From: Schistosoma haematobium
Taxonomy: Eukaryota > Platyhelminthes > Trematoda > Strigeidida > Schistosomatidae
Assembly (NCBI RefSeq): GCF_000699445.3
Contig: NC_067196.1
Coordinates: forward strand, 80,714,364 to 80,778,363
Length of the DNA stretch: 64,000 nt
Direction: 5' to 3'
Part shown: piece after piece, positions 14,901 to 30,100 of the stretch
How the letters are laid out: each line of letters starts with the position of its first letter
How positions within the stretch are numbered: position 1 is the stretch's first letter
The notes under the pieces: generated by a model
Told to the model about the DNA's origin: nothing
Database searches by the model: none
What the model saw: the letters and a program-made list of their open reading frames with translations, nothing else
Program-made: the position numbers and the translations under genes

Positions 14901-15503
14901 ACGTGATTATATTTCAGCTGAGCAGTGATTTATATTTACTACATATTTATAGAACAATCAGCTGTCCCAGCCATAAATGATCTGATAAGCTAATTATAGT
15001 TTAGATTTCTATTTATGCATGAAATAATATCATATGGAGTAGATAAACAACTAGTTTTTTTTTAATTATGTTGTTGAAAGACATTATAGCTTAATAAAAA
15101 TTCGGTTTATTTATCACTAAATAATATTAACTAATTCTCGACATATTTCTGACATACGTATCTGATGTATGCCTGGTAGATTCAAGAACTAAATTATTGA
15201 TCATTATGATCAATAGCTCAGATATTTTCTTTGATTGCTTGCGACTAATTAATCAGTGGTATACTGTCAATCCTAACATATTGAATTTGGTTCACAGTTG
15301 AAATTTTGTTTGACTTATTTGAAAAATGTTTCAACGGATTAGTTCATTCGATGTAACTACGTTGTAGCTGACTGACTGATGCACCTATTAGGATGGAAAG
15401 AGTAGTTGGCGAGTAAATTGTTCGTCCTTATGTCATTTGTCATTTCAGTTTTGCGATCTCATCTGAATAGTTTTCATAAGATCAAACATAATTCTTCCTA
15501 GTT

Positions 15504-15559
<56 letters not shown>

Positions 15560-18500
15560 CGAATCGACCGGTGTGTGTTCACTTCAACCTATTGTTATTT
15601 AATTTTTTTTATCGTTTTGTTGGTAGCCCTTGAAAATTGATTGAAAAAGTCATCAGGAACTGAGAGTAGGCTGAAAACATTTCGTTCAATCAGCGATCAT
15701 AAGAAATCCCTCAAATAGTTCTAGATAAACAACGGTTTGTTTATCATATGTTTATTATATAATTGACAATTTTTGGAACTAAATTTAGTTTGTTTGCAAA
15801 GCTTTCCGAATATCAAAGTCATACATTGACCTATAGATATCCTTGTTTTATTTATCTAAACTGATCTTCCTTTTTATATTTTTGACTTTTTATCGCTTGT
15901 TCAAGATTGAAGTCTAGAAGATTCGTTAGGAATTAGATAGTTAGAAGTCAGTGTTAAGCGTTTATTTATTAGACGCGTATCACTTTTTCACTTTCATTCT
16001 TTAATTATTTTTATTGATTGTGTTTTGTATTAATTCCTCTCTCTCTCTCTATCCTGTTCATTTTCTTAGATGAACATTTATATAAACCGAATGCGACAAC
16101 TGTTGGTGACAATTTAGCTGTACTAATTAGTTGGAATTCAATAAACTGTGATTTTTATCGTATTGTTCTCAGGTCACATATTCCAGAGTCAGATGGCCTA
16201 TTTGATCGGTCAACAATTGATGAAACAGTTAGTAGTAGTCTATCTGTATTATTTATTTATTTATATACGTATGTTGTTATCCATTGTAGTTATGATTCTG
16301 TGGATAGGAAGGGGTAAGTGTCTATATGGATACTTATAGGATGTTAGTAATGTACGTGGTGTGAAAATGTAATTTTCACGAGGTTAATTGATATATCCTC
16401 TGTATGCTATGAGGTTATGACTGCCATCCTTTCTCCATCCATTTCAGTATAAGCAGCTGGATTCTATCACTAGCACTCACGCTTAGAATGTGACTCCACA
16501 CTAAGTACACGAATCTGTACCTGACAAATGTGGTAATCATGTTACTGTTGATTGGCAATCATCTGCCTCTTCCGAGAGCATTTATTTCACACAATTCTTT
16601 CTTTCGCTCTTAAAAATAATATCAATTTTTTCCTAGTAACACTTGAATTAGTCTTTGTTCACAATATATGTACCACTTTTCTGTTTACTGTTATTAAAGT
16701 GAGTGTAGAATCACTACAATATTAGAATCATACAAAGATGCAAGTTTCCCTGGTAATTTTCATTATGACCTAATGTCTCGGGAAGAATTATTGTCTCCGT
16801 GATCTAAGGACGTATTATTCATCACGGAATATCTATGTCGTTACCATAATCTCATCTAAGATAGTGGATGTGCTTTTGTATGTGGCGTATCCTATACAAC
16901 AAGAAGAAACAACTGTTTAGTCTCTGATTTTTAAAGTTTTTTTTTAACCAATATCAGTTCATGATACAAGATACCTTCATAAAGTCCACTCACTGAAAAT
17001 GTATTTAGGGACTTTATTCATCTATATTCTTGCTATCTCTTCAAAGTACTTCACAAATCGTATACACAAAGTCAGTTTTTATGTATTTTGAACAATATAA
17101 ATTATTGGAATTTTTAGGGATCTGGTTTTTTTCATTTGTATTGTATAATTAACCACATCTTAAGTGAACTTTCAGTTTACACAGTGTTATATCCTTATAC
17201 TTCGTTTACTTTCTAGGTAGAAGAATGTTGTAGTCATGACATAGCATGTTGTTTGAAAAACAAACATTTCTACTTGACTAATCGTCATCCTGGTGAATTG
17301 GTACCAGGTAAAAGCTATCAATTTCGTATAAATGCTATTAAACAAATAAATAATGATGATCGGTTAGTTGATAAGAGTCCATGGTCTGAAACTGTTAGTT
17401 TTCAGCATATTTCTAAAGTTGCTCCAGTCATTACAGAAACTGAACGATTGGTAAGTTTTATATTTGTATATTTAATCCCTTACTTTGTTAAGTTAAATTT
17501 CTTTACTCAAGTACTAGTTTTGTGTTTGATTAAAAACATATCCTTCCCGTTGAAAAAAAACAACTAATCTTTGTTGGATGAATTTCTTTTCATCAATCAA
17601 TCAGCTAATCATAATCAAAAATAGAACATGTCATAAATGTGCTTCAGTCCAAACTACTGCACCATATCAACAAAGTGGGATGAAATCATGATGTCCTAGA
17701 ATATCTAAATAGAAGTAGCAATATCAGTGATGGTACAGAACGATTAGGAATAATGCGTATTCATTCAAAAGAAATGAATGAAATGTGTTAAATTTGAAGC
17801 TGGGAATATAAGGGAAGACAAAGACTAGGTAAATTTGCACCACTGTGATCGAATTTGGACCATGTCATCGAACGTTTCCAGCTACTCTTCACGATAACCA
17901 TGTGAACCTCAACTAGGTAGTTTGTGTCCACTAGCCTGGATCAGACAAAGAACCAATAATTTCATGAATATACACAATATTTTGATCTAACCATTCATAG
18001 CTTTCCTTCAAAATACTGCTATACCAGACATTATCCATCAAGATAGATGCTGTTTGGACATGAGTTATATATGTTCTTACCATGTCAGTCAGTCTGGTAG
18101 TTGTTGATAAATAAATTCGTAAAACTAACCACCATTATGTTGAACTTAGCAGTTATGTTTGATGTCTACACCTTTCCGAATGACAGAATATGATCTTTTT
18201 CTTACTTTTAAAACTATAAACAATCTCCATTAGAGCCATAATTTCCAACATTATGATTCTTGTCATTTCTGACTCATAGTTCTTATTAAATACATTACTT
18301 TTTATTTACTAGTCGGATGGTGGAATATTAACTCGTTGGACATTAGCTACATCTGCTGTTGGATTCCCTATTGATCATTTCCTTCTACTCTATCGTCCAG
18401 AAGAACGTTCAGCCAATGGAAGAATCACTTATAATGGATTTAAAGCAGTTTTCGTTGATGGATCTAATGCTACAGTAAATGGAAATGTTCTTTTGTTTTT

Positions 18501-21500
18501 GAATCTCGTGGGAAATATTTTTTGTTAAATAAGAGATGTTCATGTTATTGTTTATAGTTCTGCTCAAGTGATTAATGTTCATGATGTTTTCATAGATTCC
18601 TATTTCTTTATTTATGACATAAATATATTTCATTAGTTCTGTAAAACAAATAAGTCTTAATTGGCTTGTCCTACCGTAGGCTGTTTGTTAGCTCCTGAGT
18701 GTTCCACTTAAACTACAGATCATAACATAGGCGCACTAGCTCAACGTCGATGGACGGATTTTATAATAGTGAGTAATCAAAGAAGGCTTATGTGCCATTA
18801 GCCTTTTACGGATCATCGACTTTATATAAACTATTCTGGTGTGAAATTAGAATTTCTGACCTTTTTAAGTTAAGCTCAGTCTTTGTCTGTCTTCTTAAAA
18901 AGCTTTCTCGTGAAAGCGGTGACAATTTGCTTTTAAAGAGGTTTTAAACGTTCAGCTATGTCGAAACAGTTCGAAATTGGGGGCAAACTATCTTCATCCT
19001 TTTCTATTTTACTTGCTCTCAAATTGAAACATATTGAGATCTGTCGGCGAAAAGAGATTTTTTTGTCATCAATATTAACACACAACAAATTTGTCATTAT
19101 TACAAACAGAATGAAAACCATTTAATCTCAAGTGTAAAAAGATGCAATTGCAATATTAATTGTTGTTATTCATCCATTTGCTTTATTTAATGTTTTTAGG
19201 AACACAAGCTACAGGCTTTAGAATCAGGTAAAGGGTATCAAATTGTGGTTTACGGCGTGTATACACCTCCTGGATTCGACCCACAATCGACAATTTTCAC
19301 AGGTGGATTGAATGGACGAAAAATTACTCAATTCAGTCATGAAGTGTTTGTAAAGCCACGTTCAGTATGTTTTCTAGTATTGGTTTTTGTTCGTGCTTTT
19401 TTTCTCAATGCCTGTGTTGGGATTACATACATAGTATTTAAATGGAAATTAATTCTGCATAAACCTTAATGATAAATGTGTTTACATAATATGATCGAAG
19501 CACTTTAGTGTACATTAAGTTGCTTCAAAAGTGTACTAGATATCCTGTATTGGGTTTAAATCCTAATGCGAACAGCACTGAAATGGAGATGGGTCTTGTT
19601 GGCAAGTCCAAAATAGGACGAAACGCGCTTGTTAGATTCCACCGCTAGACATTATCCAATTGATACTTATTTTTGTTACTTTAATTTCTGCAACATTGAT
19701 TGACGGTTGATCAAGCTCACTCTATTTTAACCGATTCATTTCCGAATCGCTTTGACGTTCATTATGCCATTTATATGTTCTAGCAATTAATGTATCTTAT
19801 TGTTTCCTATGAGAAAGAAAAGTTACGTATGTTTGTATACTTTAGAAAATGTATCTATCTGTCGGTTACATTAATCATATTTGATTGGTTTCTGAACAAG
19901 TAAACCTAACATGATATGGTCACATCCTGGATTAATATTATTATAGGGATATTAATGGCAATTACGATACAGAAACATACAAGTATAAATATTTTCTTTC
20001 AACATCTCACTGATTCATAGGATTTTCGAAAGATAATACTTAGTCCGTAACTATTAGAAAATAATACTTAGCAATAGTGTGAGTTTGAAAACCTTGATTC
20101 CAAAACAATGGTGCACATGGGCTCCAGGGTCCTGAGGTAACAAATGGTGTTTGAACCTATTGTTGTTCATCGGCTACCATGAGACTGCATCACCTAACGT
20201 TGCTTGACTGCCTTGTGCATTAGACCTCTAGGTCAAAGGCTCAGGGAGTGGCCCTCTAAGCAAACCATCTGCTTCTGTTTGGGCATGCGGACAGTACTCC
20301 AGCTCACACAAAAATCGAATGACGAAGTGTGGCGCATATATATTTGGTGCCTCTTTGTACCAATATTTATGTATTTAAATAGTAACAATAGTGCAACTCA
20401 TTTCAGATGACTTAAAACCATACAGAAAAAATAATTATTAGATGATTTATGTTAATTCGTTAATAAATCGTTAAATATATGGTTCGATAAGATTGATTCA
20501 ACCACTTGACAACAATATTCCCACTTTGTAATGAAACTTTCTTTCTGCATATGTTCATAGATTTCTTTCTATTTTTACATGGGAAACTTTTCAATAAGAA
20601 AATTTCTCCTCTTTCCTTTTTCTCTATTCTTTTTAGATTTCATTATCTACAAATGAAAATTTGGATAAACACGATTCATCAGCTCTACGCTCCATATCAA
20701 AATCTCGTGAATTATACAATGCTAAAAATGTGATTGCATTTAATTCCACTGAATCAAATCGATTAATGTTCTTAATTTTTGGTGCTTTAACTGGTGTAAT
20801 GCTTTTAATTATGATCTGTTTAGTTGTATTATGTGTATGGCGTCAAAGACGACGTGATAAACATTGTTTAATAATGAATAATTCTACTAATGGATGTAAT
20901 GTTATTTCTTGTAATTCTTCAATGAGTAAGTGTAAACAATTGTGTTATGTTATGTTTTGTTCTGTATTTTATTTATTGTTCTTATACATCAATGTGTTGA
21001 TTGGGAACATGTGTATGTATATGTTACAAAACCTGATCACTTGCTTTATGGGTTATTTTAACAGCTGTTTAATTATTTTCCACCACTTTTATACTCTTTT
21101 GTACTGTTGAATACTATGTTTTATGTTAGGTATGATGGTAATTATCAGTTGTATATCTACATATTGGTATATATTAAATCTGTGCAACCTTATTACAAGT
21201 AGGATTGGACAGATTTCGATGAATAGTTTAAGTTATATTTGTTATACTGGCGCTCTGTAGAATGTCAACTGATCCTACTGTATCATTGAAGAATAATAGA
21301 GGTAATTCAGTCAAGAAAATTTTGTTTTAAGTTGTACAATCGTGTTTATAGTTCATTATATTTGCTAAAATAGTAGTCTGAAGTGGAATAGAATAGCGTT
21401 GAATAATTATTTTGATGACTGTTAGTTAACCGTAATTACAACTTTTAATTATTTTAATTAGGACCATGAAATGGTCAATGTTAGACCACCATTAAAAATC

Positions 21501-24108
21501 TGGAATCACTGGACGGCCGTTCTGTCCTGGTATGGGACTCCTCAACAGTACTCATCCACGACTCCGCACCTGGAAATTGAACCCAGGACCTTCGGTTACG
21601 CACGTGAACTCTTAACCCCTAGATCACTGATCCGGTATACAACGGTTTTAATAGTTATCAAGTTGAAAATTGTCTTTACCTTAACACTTTTCACTAACCG
21701 ACTATTACGTAACAGATAAAAAATTCACCATTCCAGTAATGTGTTAATTCATTTTCCTTGGCGTTTAGTAAAAGTAATTGTAGTTACTTAGATTCTAATC
21801 AAATAATGCTCACACTTTTTAGTGTCAACATAAATGATAGTTAGTTGTTTGAACTAAGCTGCAAATATTGAGCTGCATATTTTTATTCGTTAAAGTTTCT
21901 TTGTATTCCTAATGAAACGTTGAGTAAATCACACTAAGAATGAGTTATTCTTTAAGAGTATACATTCTTTCCTTTCATCTCAGTCCGTTCACCCGTTCTC
22001 GATACCGTTTAATTAAACATGCAAATAATATATGCTGTTAAGTTTGTCATATTTATCATTGCATAACATTCATACCAGACACATAATATTTATTTAAATA
22101 TCATATTTCTATAGTCTCATAACTGGGACCATTGTGCGTGTATAAAGCATTCAACAATCTTTTTAAAAAAAATCTCAATCATATTGTCTTATGTTAACTT
22201 CCATACAATATCGTAGATAAATTGGTGTATGTGTTGGTTTTCTTTAAAAATAAAAACAAATCACTTAAAACTTCCTTTTTCACTATTGTATACTTGCATA
22301 TTGTTTTGCTTCACCATAGATACAGTTGACAAAAGTTTAAAGAAGACAGATTTCAGTGGAACTGGTGGGTTTTTACTCGATAATTTGAATGCTGCCAACT
22401 TGATGACTTCATCTATTACTTCTTGTGGGAATCAAATGGCTGATGTAAATGACAGAACAAATTTACCACATCAACGTTCTCGACCACCACCTATGAGCCC
22501 TGCACCTCCACCACCTTCACATTTACCAACATCATCATTTAAATATTTGACTAGGAATGAAAATTTCGAGTTAAAAAGTTTGATGTTAGACAGTGATAGT
22601 ATTTACAATCCTCGTCAATGTATAGATATGTCTAAATCTGTTTTCGTAACTTCATCTAATTTCTATCCGAATAACCTACCATCAGCAGTAACATCTCTTT
22701 CATCTTCTCCTGTGTTTCATACAATGATGAATTGTAAAGGTCATAATGTTGTTGTGAATAATTCATTTCCAAAGTCTCACTTATTATTAACAACATCATC
22801 GTCAACAAGAACTTCTGTTACTGTTGGAGTATCTTCCAATAAGTCTATCGGTACAGTAAATCGTATAGATAACTTAACCAATCATGAAATATCGAATTAT
22901 TTACTACAATCTGCAATATTAAATGGTTTAAAACGTGAACCACCAAGTGGCGGTTCAGTGCATGACGGTACTGATGGTAAGAATGATTGTTTATTACTAT
23001 TTTTTCATCGTTTAATTATTCATTATTTATCTATCTGTTTGCACATTTATTCTTGAATAAGATTTCACTTGAATATTTCTGTTTTCTCAAATCTTACTCT
23101 TTTTGCTCGACAGAAAATAGTATGTAGCATACTTGAAGGTGTAAGGCAAATCATTTATTGATTAAATTTCGAGCATATTATTTGAGGTTGTTTATGTTAA
23201 ATACTATTTTTAGTTCATAGAGATGCAGTAAGTTCATGGTGTCCTAGAATATCCATTTAAGTGATATTTTTGTACAATTCTTGTTTATTTGAGTAAATAG
23301 AATAGCATCTTCATTAGAAATCTAAATTGCATTTTTCATTATTGTCTACTTTTACATTCTGCTACACAAAATCTTGGATACATTTCTTTATTTACAATCC
23401 TAGTGTACAAATTGGTTGTGGATCTATTGAATTATGCTATGTAATAGTCTAGTTTCTTTTAACCACCATACACTTTATAATTAATACTTTTTATTCATTA
23501 CTTGAGGTTTAACCTTACCCATCTAGTCGCTTTACAGGTGTGTTATAAAATTAAATGAAAGAATAGTTTTATCATTATTTGTTCAACTTTTGTGTTCGAA
23601 ATGATCAAGTGACATCAACGTTTGTTTCTAATTCCCATCTGGATATCATTGATTATTTTTATGATTATCAAAAGCAAATAATCTAGGTCTTATTCATAGT
23701 TGTTAAACCAGTATCAAAGTCTTTTACAATTGTTTCCGTCGATCAAGCAATTTGATCAATACTCAGTTTATTAACTTTTTTTTGATATCTTATTCCACTA
23801 AACTGCCAATGTTTATAGTTTACTGCAGTTATTCTGTCAAACATTCTTACATATTTTTTGCCTATATCATACACAAAACTAGATGATTGTCAATTATTGT
23901 TGAAAATATTCATTGATTTGTAGAAGGAGAATTTCTTGTAACTCTGTAGAATTAGGTTGTTTCATTTTTTAACTTTTTAAAATTTGAGTTTGAATTACAA
24001 CTAATTGAAGTTGACGCTAACAACTGTTTTCTATTCATTCTTATCACACTAGAATAATTTTTTTCATGGTTGTTAATATGTTCTTATTGTTCTCTTTCTT
24101 TCTTTCTT

Positions 24109-24139
<31 letters not shown>

Positions 24140-27100
24140 TGCTTTTCATTCAATTTTTCATTATCTTCTTCATCAGTTATGTGACGGCATTTTCTCTAGA
24201 ATGTGATAGTATATTTTTTTTCTTTTTTTTTTTATTCATGTTCATTTTACAACCTTTTATTATTCCAATCTGTCTATGTACTTTCTTCAATGTACAATAT
24301 CAATTGTCTTTTATATAGAGAAATATTTTGTATTCACAATTCCAGATATCTTAGGCTTTATACATATTGTGTTTTAAGTATGCAACATTATATATTGGAA
24401 CTAATAAAGATTATTAGTAGTTTGTGATTACGTAAGAATTGTTGACCTTTTCCCTCTTTTTATTCTTCATAGACTACCCTGACTTAATATATGAGATTGT
24501 CTTGTGTAACTAGTTTTCTTCCTTTTGTATTTGTATTTTAATAAATGTACTTCTGTGTGTGTGTGTGTGTGTTTTGTTTCAATTGTCATTGTGAATCCTG
24601 TCACAAGTTTTTGAATTTTATTTTCATATCTTGTACTTCTCTTTTTTTACTCTACGTTTTTCATGTAATGTAACATTGAATGGATACTTGTTTTAATTTT
24701 TCCCTGTTGTTTTTGTAATTTAGGTGAATACTTACTGTTAATTATATACCTTTCCTCTCCCTCTCTCTTTTTTTCTCGCATTCACGTCAAAGTATTCCCT
24801 TGTAGTTTTATTTTTTCTTATATTCTGTGTAATGTTGCGTATTGTTTAAATTTTCCTGTTAATGTTCGTCAACACCTATGTTTATGTATGAGGTTGTGAA
24901 TAATAACCGGTACTGTTTGAGTGAGTGATTATGGTTCTGCTCACTCAATAATTGTATTTTAGTACTTATAGACAGTTCGATTATGTAACTCCTGAACATT
25001 TAATAATCGAATCATTTGGCTTATCAAGTTCATTAAATCCAATGCATAGTTTTGTATTCGAATCACATCATGAGATTTGCTTCGAAAATGTGATAGAAAA
25101 CAGTCCGATAATAAATTGTGTTGGGTTGTTTGTATTTAATTCAAATATATCAGCGGAAAAACCAGAAGTGAGCAATATTGATATCGACCTGAGCCAAATA
25201 CATCCCAAGTCTTTGAGTGAGTTGATATGACTTAGAATAAATGACTGAATAAGGTTATTGTTCAATAGACGTACGTATATACAATCTTACACAGAAAAAG
25301 GTACATGGTTAAAAGTTTACAACTAATGATGTGCATAAGTAGTAAGATGAAAATGAATCATTTGTTACATTCTGTCTAATTATTACGATTTGTCTCAGTG
25401 AGAATAAGTGTAGAACAAGTTACCACTTACTTAATGAGGACTAATAATGACAATACTATTCAACTGCTTCAACCATAACAGATGTCATATTTTTTTAAAT
25501 CTCGTTAACAACTTAGTTATTGGAGTTTTGAGCGCTTTCACCACACGAAGCCGTCTACTGGACAGAAACTACTAAATTTACATCTTCATATTATAATGAT
25601 AGAGTCATATTAAAATTGTCTAATAATTTTTCTGTGTATTCGTTTATTTTTCGAATAAAATCATCCGTTAGTGGTTAACCTTACACGAAGTATTTGTCGA
25701 CAGTATTTTCTAATATTACGCATGACTTATTAGGATTTCTAATACCCCCCGTTTTATATCTGTTATCTTATTCTTAAACTTGTTAAGTTCATAAACTGTT
25801 TCTCTTCATAATTTTATCAGCAGATTGTTACAAATATTGTTTAACATGAGAAATTAATATAATATGTGAGTATCAATGAGTACAATATGTAAGATAACAA
25901 AAAGAATCATTTTGATCCGATCAAGTTAGTCACATGCAACGCAGAACATAACACATCTGCATAAGTTTAAATTATCTTACCACATAAGCACAACGCGATA
26001 AAATTATCAAAGCAAATCCCAGAGGAGTAGAAGTTGCAACGATTTAGATATAGAAAGAGAAGAAAAAGTATGAGTGGATTTCGGGATTCAGGTTCGAAAA
26101 GAACACAAAGAATAAAATCAAATACACAATTGTGAACGATTCTGAGCCATATAGATTAAAGTCTCTAATCGTCAGTTTCTTATTTAACTCAATTAATGAA
26201 GAATCACAGAACTAGTCTTTAGGTTTTATCAGCTTCAGAAATCACTTAAGTTTATATATCTTTAGTGAAGTTAAGTTAATGACTGAGTGAAGTGCGACAC
26301 AAATCATTACATATGTATATAATCTGAAGAGTTAAAATACTTTATTCACCAAAATCAAACGTCTTGTTTATATTCTTTCAAGAAAAGTATAAAACAATTT
26401 AATGTTTTGTGTAGTATAAATTAGTTTAATGTAAACTTCACTATTATTACTATTTAGATAAATTTTTTGTACATTTATTTATTCTTTCATTCAATAACCA
26501 TTTAATAGTCGATTAACATAATGTTCATTCATGTTTTCCGATATTATTTTCTGGGAAATTCGAACTTTCGCTTATTTTTTTTCTGGAATTATTTATTTAA
26601 CTACAGATGAATCTGTTTTACCTTGTGACAAAAATCCAATAACCAATCTGTCTGAATATCCTCATTCTACTGAATTCTGTTCGTATTCACATCAGAATCC
26701 CATTGTATCTCATTCTTCACATCATATTGATGCAATTAATAATAATGTTCATGTAAATAGTAATACTGATGGAACAAATCCAATTATTGTAGTTCCTAAT
26801 AGAGAATTTAGTTTATGTACAAATAATAATGAAAAATACCAATCAATGCATCAACAAATTGATACACATTCTAATCCAACTCATTGTTATCATTGTCAGA
26901 ATCATTGTAATCCATGTGATAATTCTTGTTCATCGAATATATTTGTCAATGTGGACCATATGATGATGAGTGAAAATTATCATCATCAACAATATCCATC
27001 GAATATTATTTTTACATCAACTATACCAAATTATGATCCTGGTCTACTCACTCCACCATCTCCGGATATTGTCAATGTGAATGAAGTACATGATAATAAT

Positions 27101-30100
27101 AATAGTAGTAATAATCATAATTATAGTAATAATTATATAACAAATATGTACGATAATCACCCATGTCCTAATGTAGTTCTTCGCACTAGACGTCGTCATC
27201 CTCGTTCAAATTCATGTAGTTTCAATCAACCGCAACAATCACTTTCATCATCATTTATTCACCCTGCAATGATTACTAGCTATAATAACAAGTAAGTGAT
27301 CAGTGTTAAGTTTGCCAGTTCTCATTTCTTCTGTTTTTTGCTATTGTTCTATTGTCGGCAGAAACTTAGTTGAATAATTCGCTCTATACCCTTAGCTAAT
27401 TAAATTTGGAAGTGCAGATCATTTGATTATAACTAAGTGGTTGAAAAGTAGCATGTCCACTTAAGTACTTGAATATTATTGGTCCAATCTTTAAATCTGT
27501 CGTGGGTATCCACTACTAAGGAATACTCAGACCAAAATTAAATAGGCGTCTAGTGCTTTCTAGCTTTTGGTTGTACTTTTTTGCGATAGCTTGTGGTAAT
27601 TTGATTCCCTGAATACAGGGTGAGTTTTAAGCGAACTAGGTAGACCAACTAGTTAATAAACAACAATTCAATGATAATCTCCTGTGCGATTGAAGACCAA
27701 GAGATCAGTGACTCAGGGATAAGCTTGATATTTAAAATTTCAAAGCTACTATAGAACAGCTTTATTCACATGACAAGAAATATGACTGTGAAACACAATA
27801 AGAATCAAAAAGTAGAAGTGAAAACAGCCAATCTAATAATAGCAGAGATTGGTAAGTGATTAATGACGATATCTTTACACATCAGAACTATTATTTATTG
27901 ACCCACCAGCATTCTCCATCTAAGCCTGGCCTGGGCAATCCTTTTCATGCCTGCTTCCAATTCTCGGCGCAGTGTGTTCTTCGGCCTTCCTCTTTTCCGT
28001 TTCCCTTCACGATTCCAAGTTAGGGCTTGCTTCGTGATACGGTTTGGTGATTTCCTCAATGTGTATCCTACCCATTTCCAACGTCTTTTCTTTGTTTTCT
28101 CTTCAGCTGGAACCTGGTTTGCCCACACTTGATTTCTTCAATCGTTGATGGAGAGACATCTGTGGCAAAGGTCTGTGTGTGCTGCATCAATGTCCGGTTG
28201 ATTCACTGGAGTTATCCTATTCAAGAGTTTCTCAAAGTATTCTGCCCATCTGGTCCTCTGTTCTTGAATCCCAGTGATTGTCTTGCCTTCTCTATCCTTG
28301 ACCGGTCTCTCGGGTTTAATATATTTCCCTGTTAGTTTCTCTGTTGTGTCATATAGCCGTTTCATATTTCCTTCTGTTGCAGCTTTTTCCGCTGTCGTTG
28401 CTAGTTCTTCCACGTATTTCTGCTTGTCAGCTTGTTTGCTTCGCTGTATTTGGCCTGCGTTTTGGCTTTCTCTGTTCTCGTTAGGTTGTTTTTAGTTGCT
28501 GTCTTCTTGTTCTTCCATTCTTAAATCTCCAGGGTTTTAATAGAGATTCATTGCTTACGGTGATGCTTCTTGAGGCCCAGCACCTCCTGATGGTGTTTCT
28601 TTGATTCCTTTCCACTTGTACTAACCAGTAGTTTTCTCTTCCTTGAGTAGATCCTGCAAGGCTTGGAATTTGTTGTTGAGATTTATCTTGAATTCGTTGA
28701 GTTTGATAGTATCTCGAAGGAAGGCAGTATCGAACCTTTTTAATGTTGTTCCTGCAGTTATTCAGTGTTTCTTTAGCTTCAGTTTCATCTTGGTCACAAC
28801 CAGGTGATGATCTGAAATTATGTCAGCTCCTCTCCTGGTTCTCAAATCTCCCATTGAGTTTCTGAATTTTTAGGTGGTGCAAATATGATCGACCTGATAC
28901 TCCGTGTGAGTTTGTGTAGGAATATTGTGCCGCCAATGACCAATTTGTTGATTGCACATAAACTTGTAAATCTGTCACCGTTCTCATTCGTTTCTCTCAG
29001 TCCCCACTCCATGTCGTCCCATGATATCTTCATACCCGGTTTTGTCCATTCCGACTTTGGCGTCCAGGTCTTCCATCAGGATGATGAGATCATTTTTTGG
29101 GCACTTCTCTATGATTGATTGTATCCTCGAGTAGAACTGACTTTTATTGTCTATATTGCTATCATTAGTGGGTTCATAACATTCATCGGGATTCCCTCCT
29201 TTGTTTTGAAGGATGCTTTGATGATTCTGGATCCTGTGACTGCATTTCGTGCTTCTTCGGGCAGCATTAGAGCAAGTGCCTGATTGTGTGGAGCATTGCC
29301 CTCTTCATGACCTGAGTAAAGCAGCATCTCTCCCGTATACCACCTTTTCCTTCCAACTTGTATCCATTGGGTTTCAATGTTTCCGAGAACCGTCAAGTTG
29401 TATCTCCTCATTTATGTAGCTATTTGACTGATCCTTTCAGTGTTCCGCATTGTTCGGGCGTTCCATGTTCTCATAAAAATTGTTGCCCTGGTTGTTAGAA
29501 GGGGTATCGACCTCGTGACTTCTGAAGAATTTTGTATCTCACCATGTGGCATAATTCTTCCTTGAGCTCGGAGGGTACAGCTTAAATGGTTTTGTAAAAA
29601 TTATAATGTTATTCCGTTTACGTATAATTTTTTTATGGAAGGTCGTTCTTTTAAACCAAAATATGTAAGCTAATAGCTTAAACATGTTTGCAAAACATAA
29701 CATGTTGCTGATAAATAACTACGATTTGTAAAGTCTGTAAAACACTAATGACCATATCGGACTTTTTTGTACGTGATGGGGTTGCCTACCCCTTGCCCAA
29801 CCCTCGTCCTTTACCCGGGCTTGGGGCCGGCAGTAACCCTAGGAGAGCTACAAGCGGAGATACGAATGTCATCTACATATCTCTAAATTATGTTCCATAC
29901 AATGAGTCCTAGTTTTCCTCAACGAGATTTTAAACGCCTAAGAAACGATTTTTTAAAGGTTTTATTTTTGTAGCTTTTTTCTTCAACGTTAATATTTCAG
30001 CATTATTGAATATGCCATCTGTTTATTTTTGAATCTTAACACAAATTTTCTTTCTTTAAAACAAATTTCCAGTTCAGAAAAAAACGTGAAATATTTCGGC

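Larger units (their letters stand above)
22977..26606 (+). other. Receptor intron
   Basis: A 3.6-kb intron between two tail exons, with a (TTTC)n/(TC)n tract (24091-24140) and a (GT)n tract (24553-24572). An open frame at about 24962-25230 begins after an AG but in the wrong phase, so it is not used in the model. Otherwise nothing recognised. Confidence 0.5.

Noticed and set aside
24962..25230. Open frame ([15 protein letters not shown]...) after a TTTTAG, between two tail exons
   Set aside because: The acceptor gives the wrong phase for the preceding exon (phase 1), while 22976 joins perfectly to 26607. In the phase that would fit, a stop follows within nine codons.
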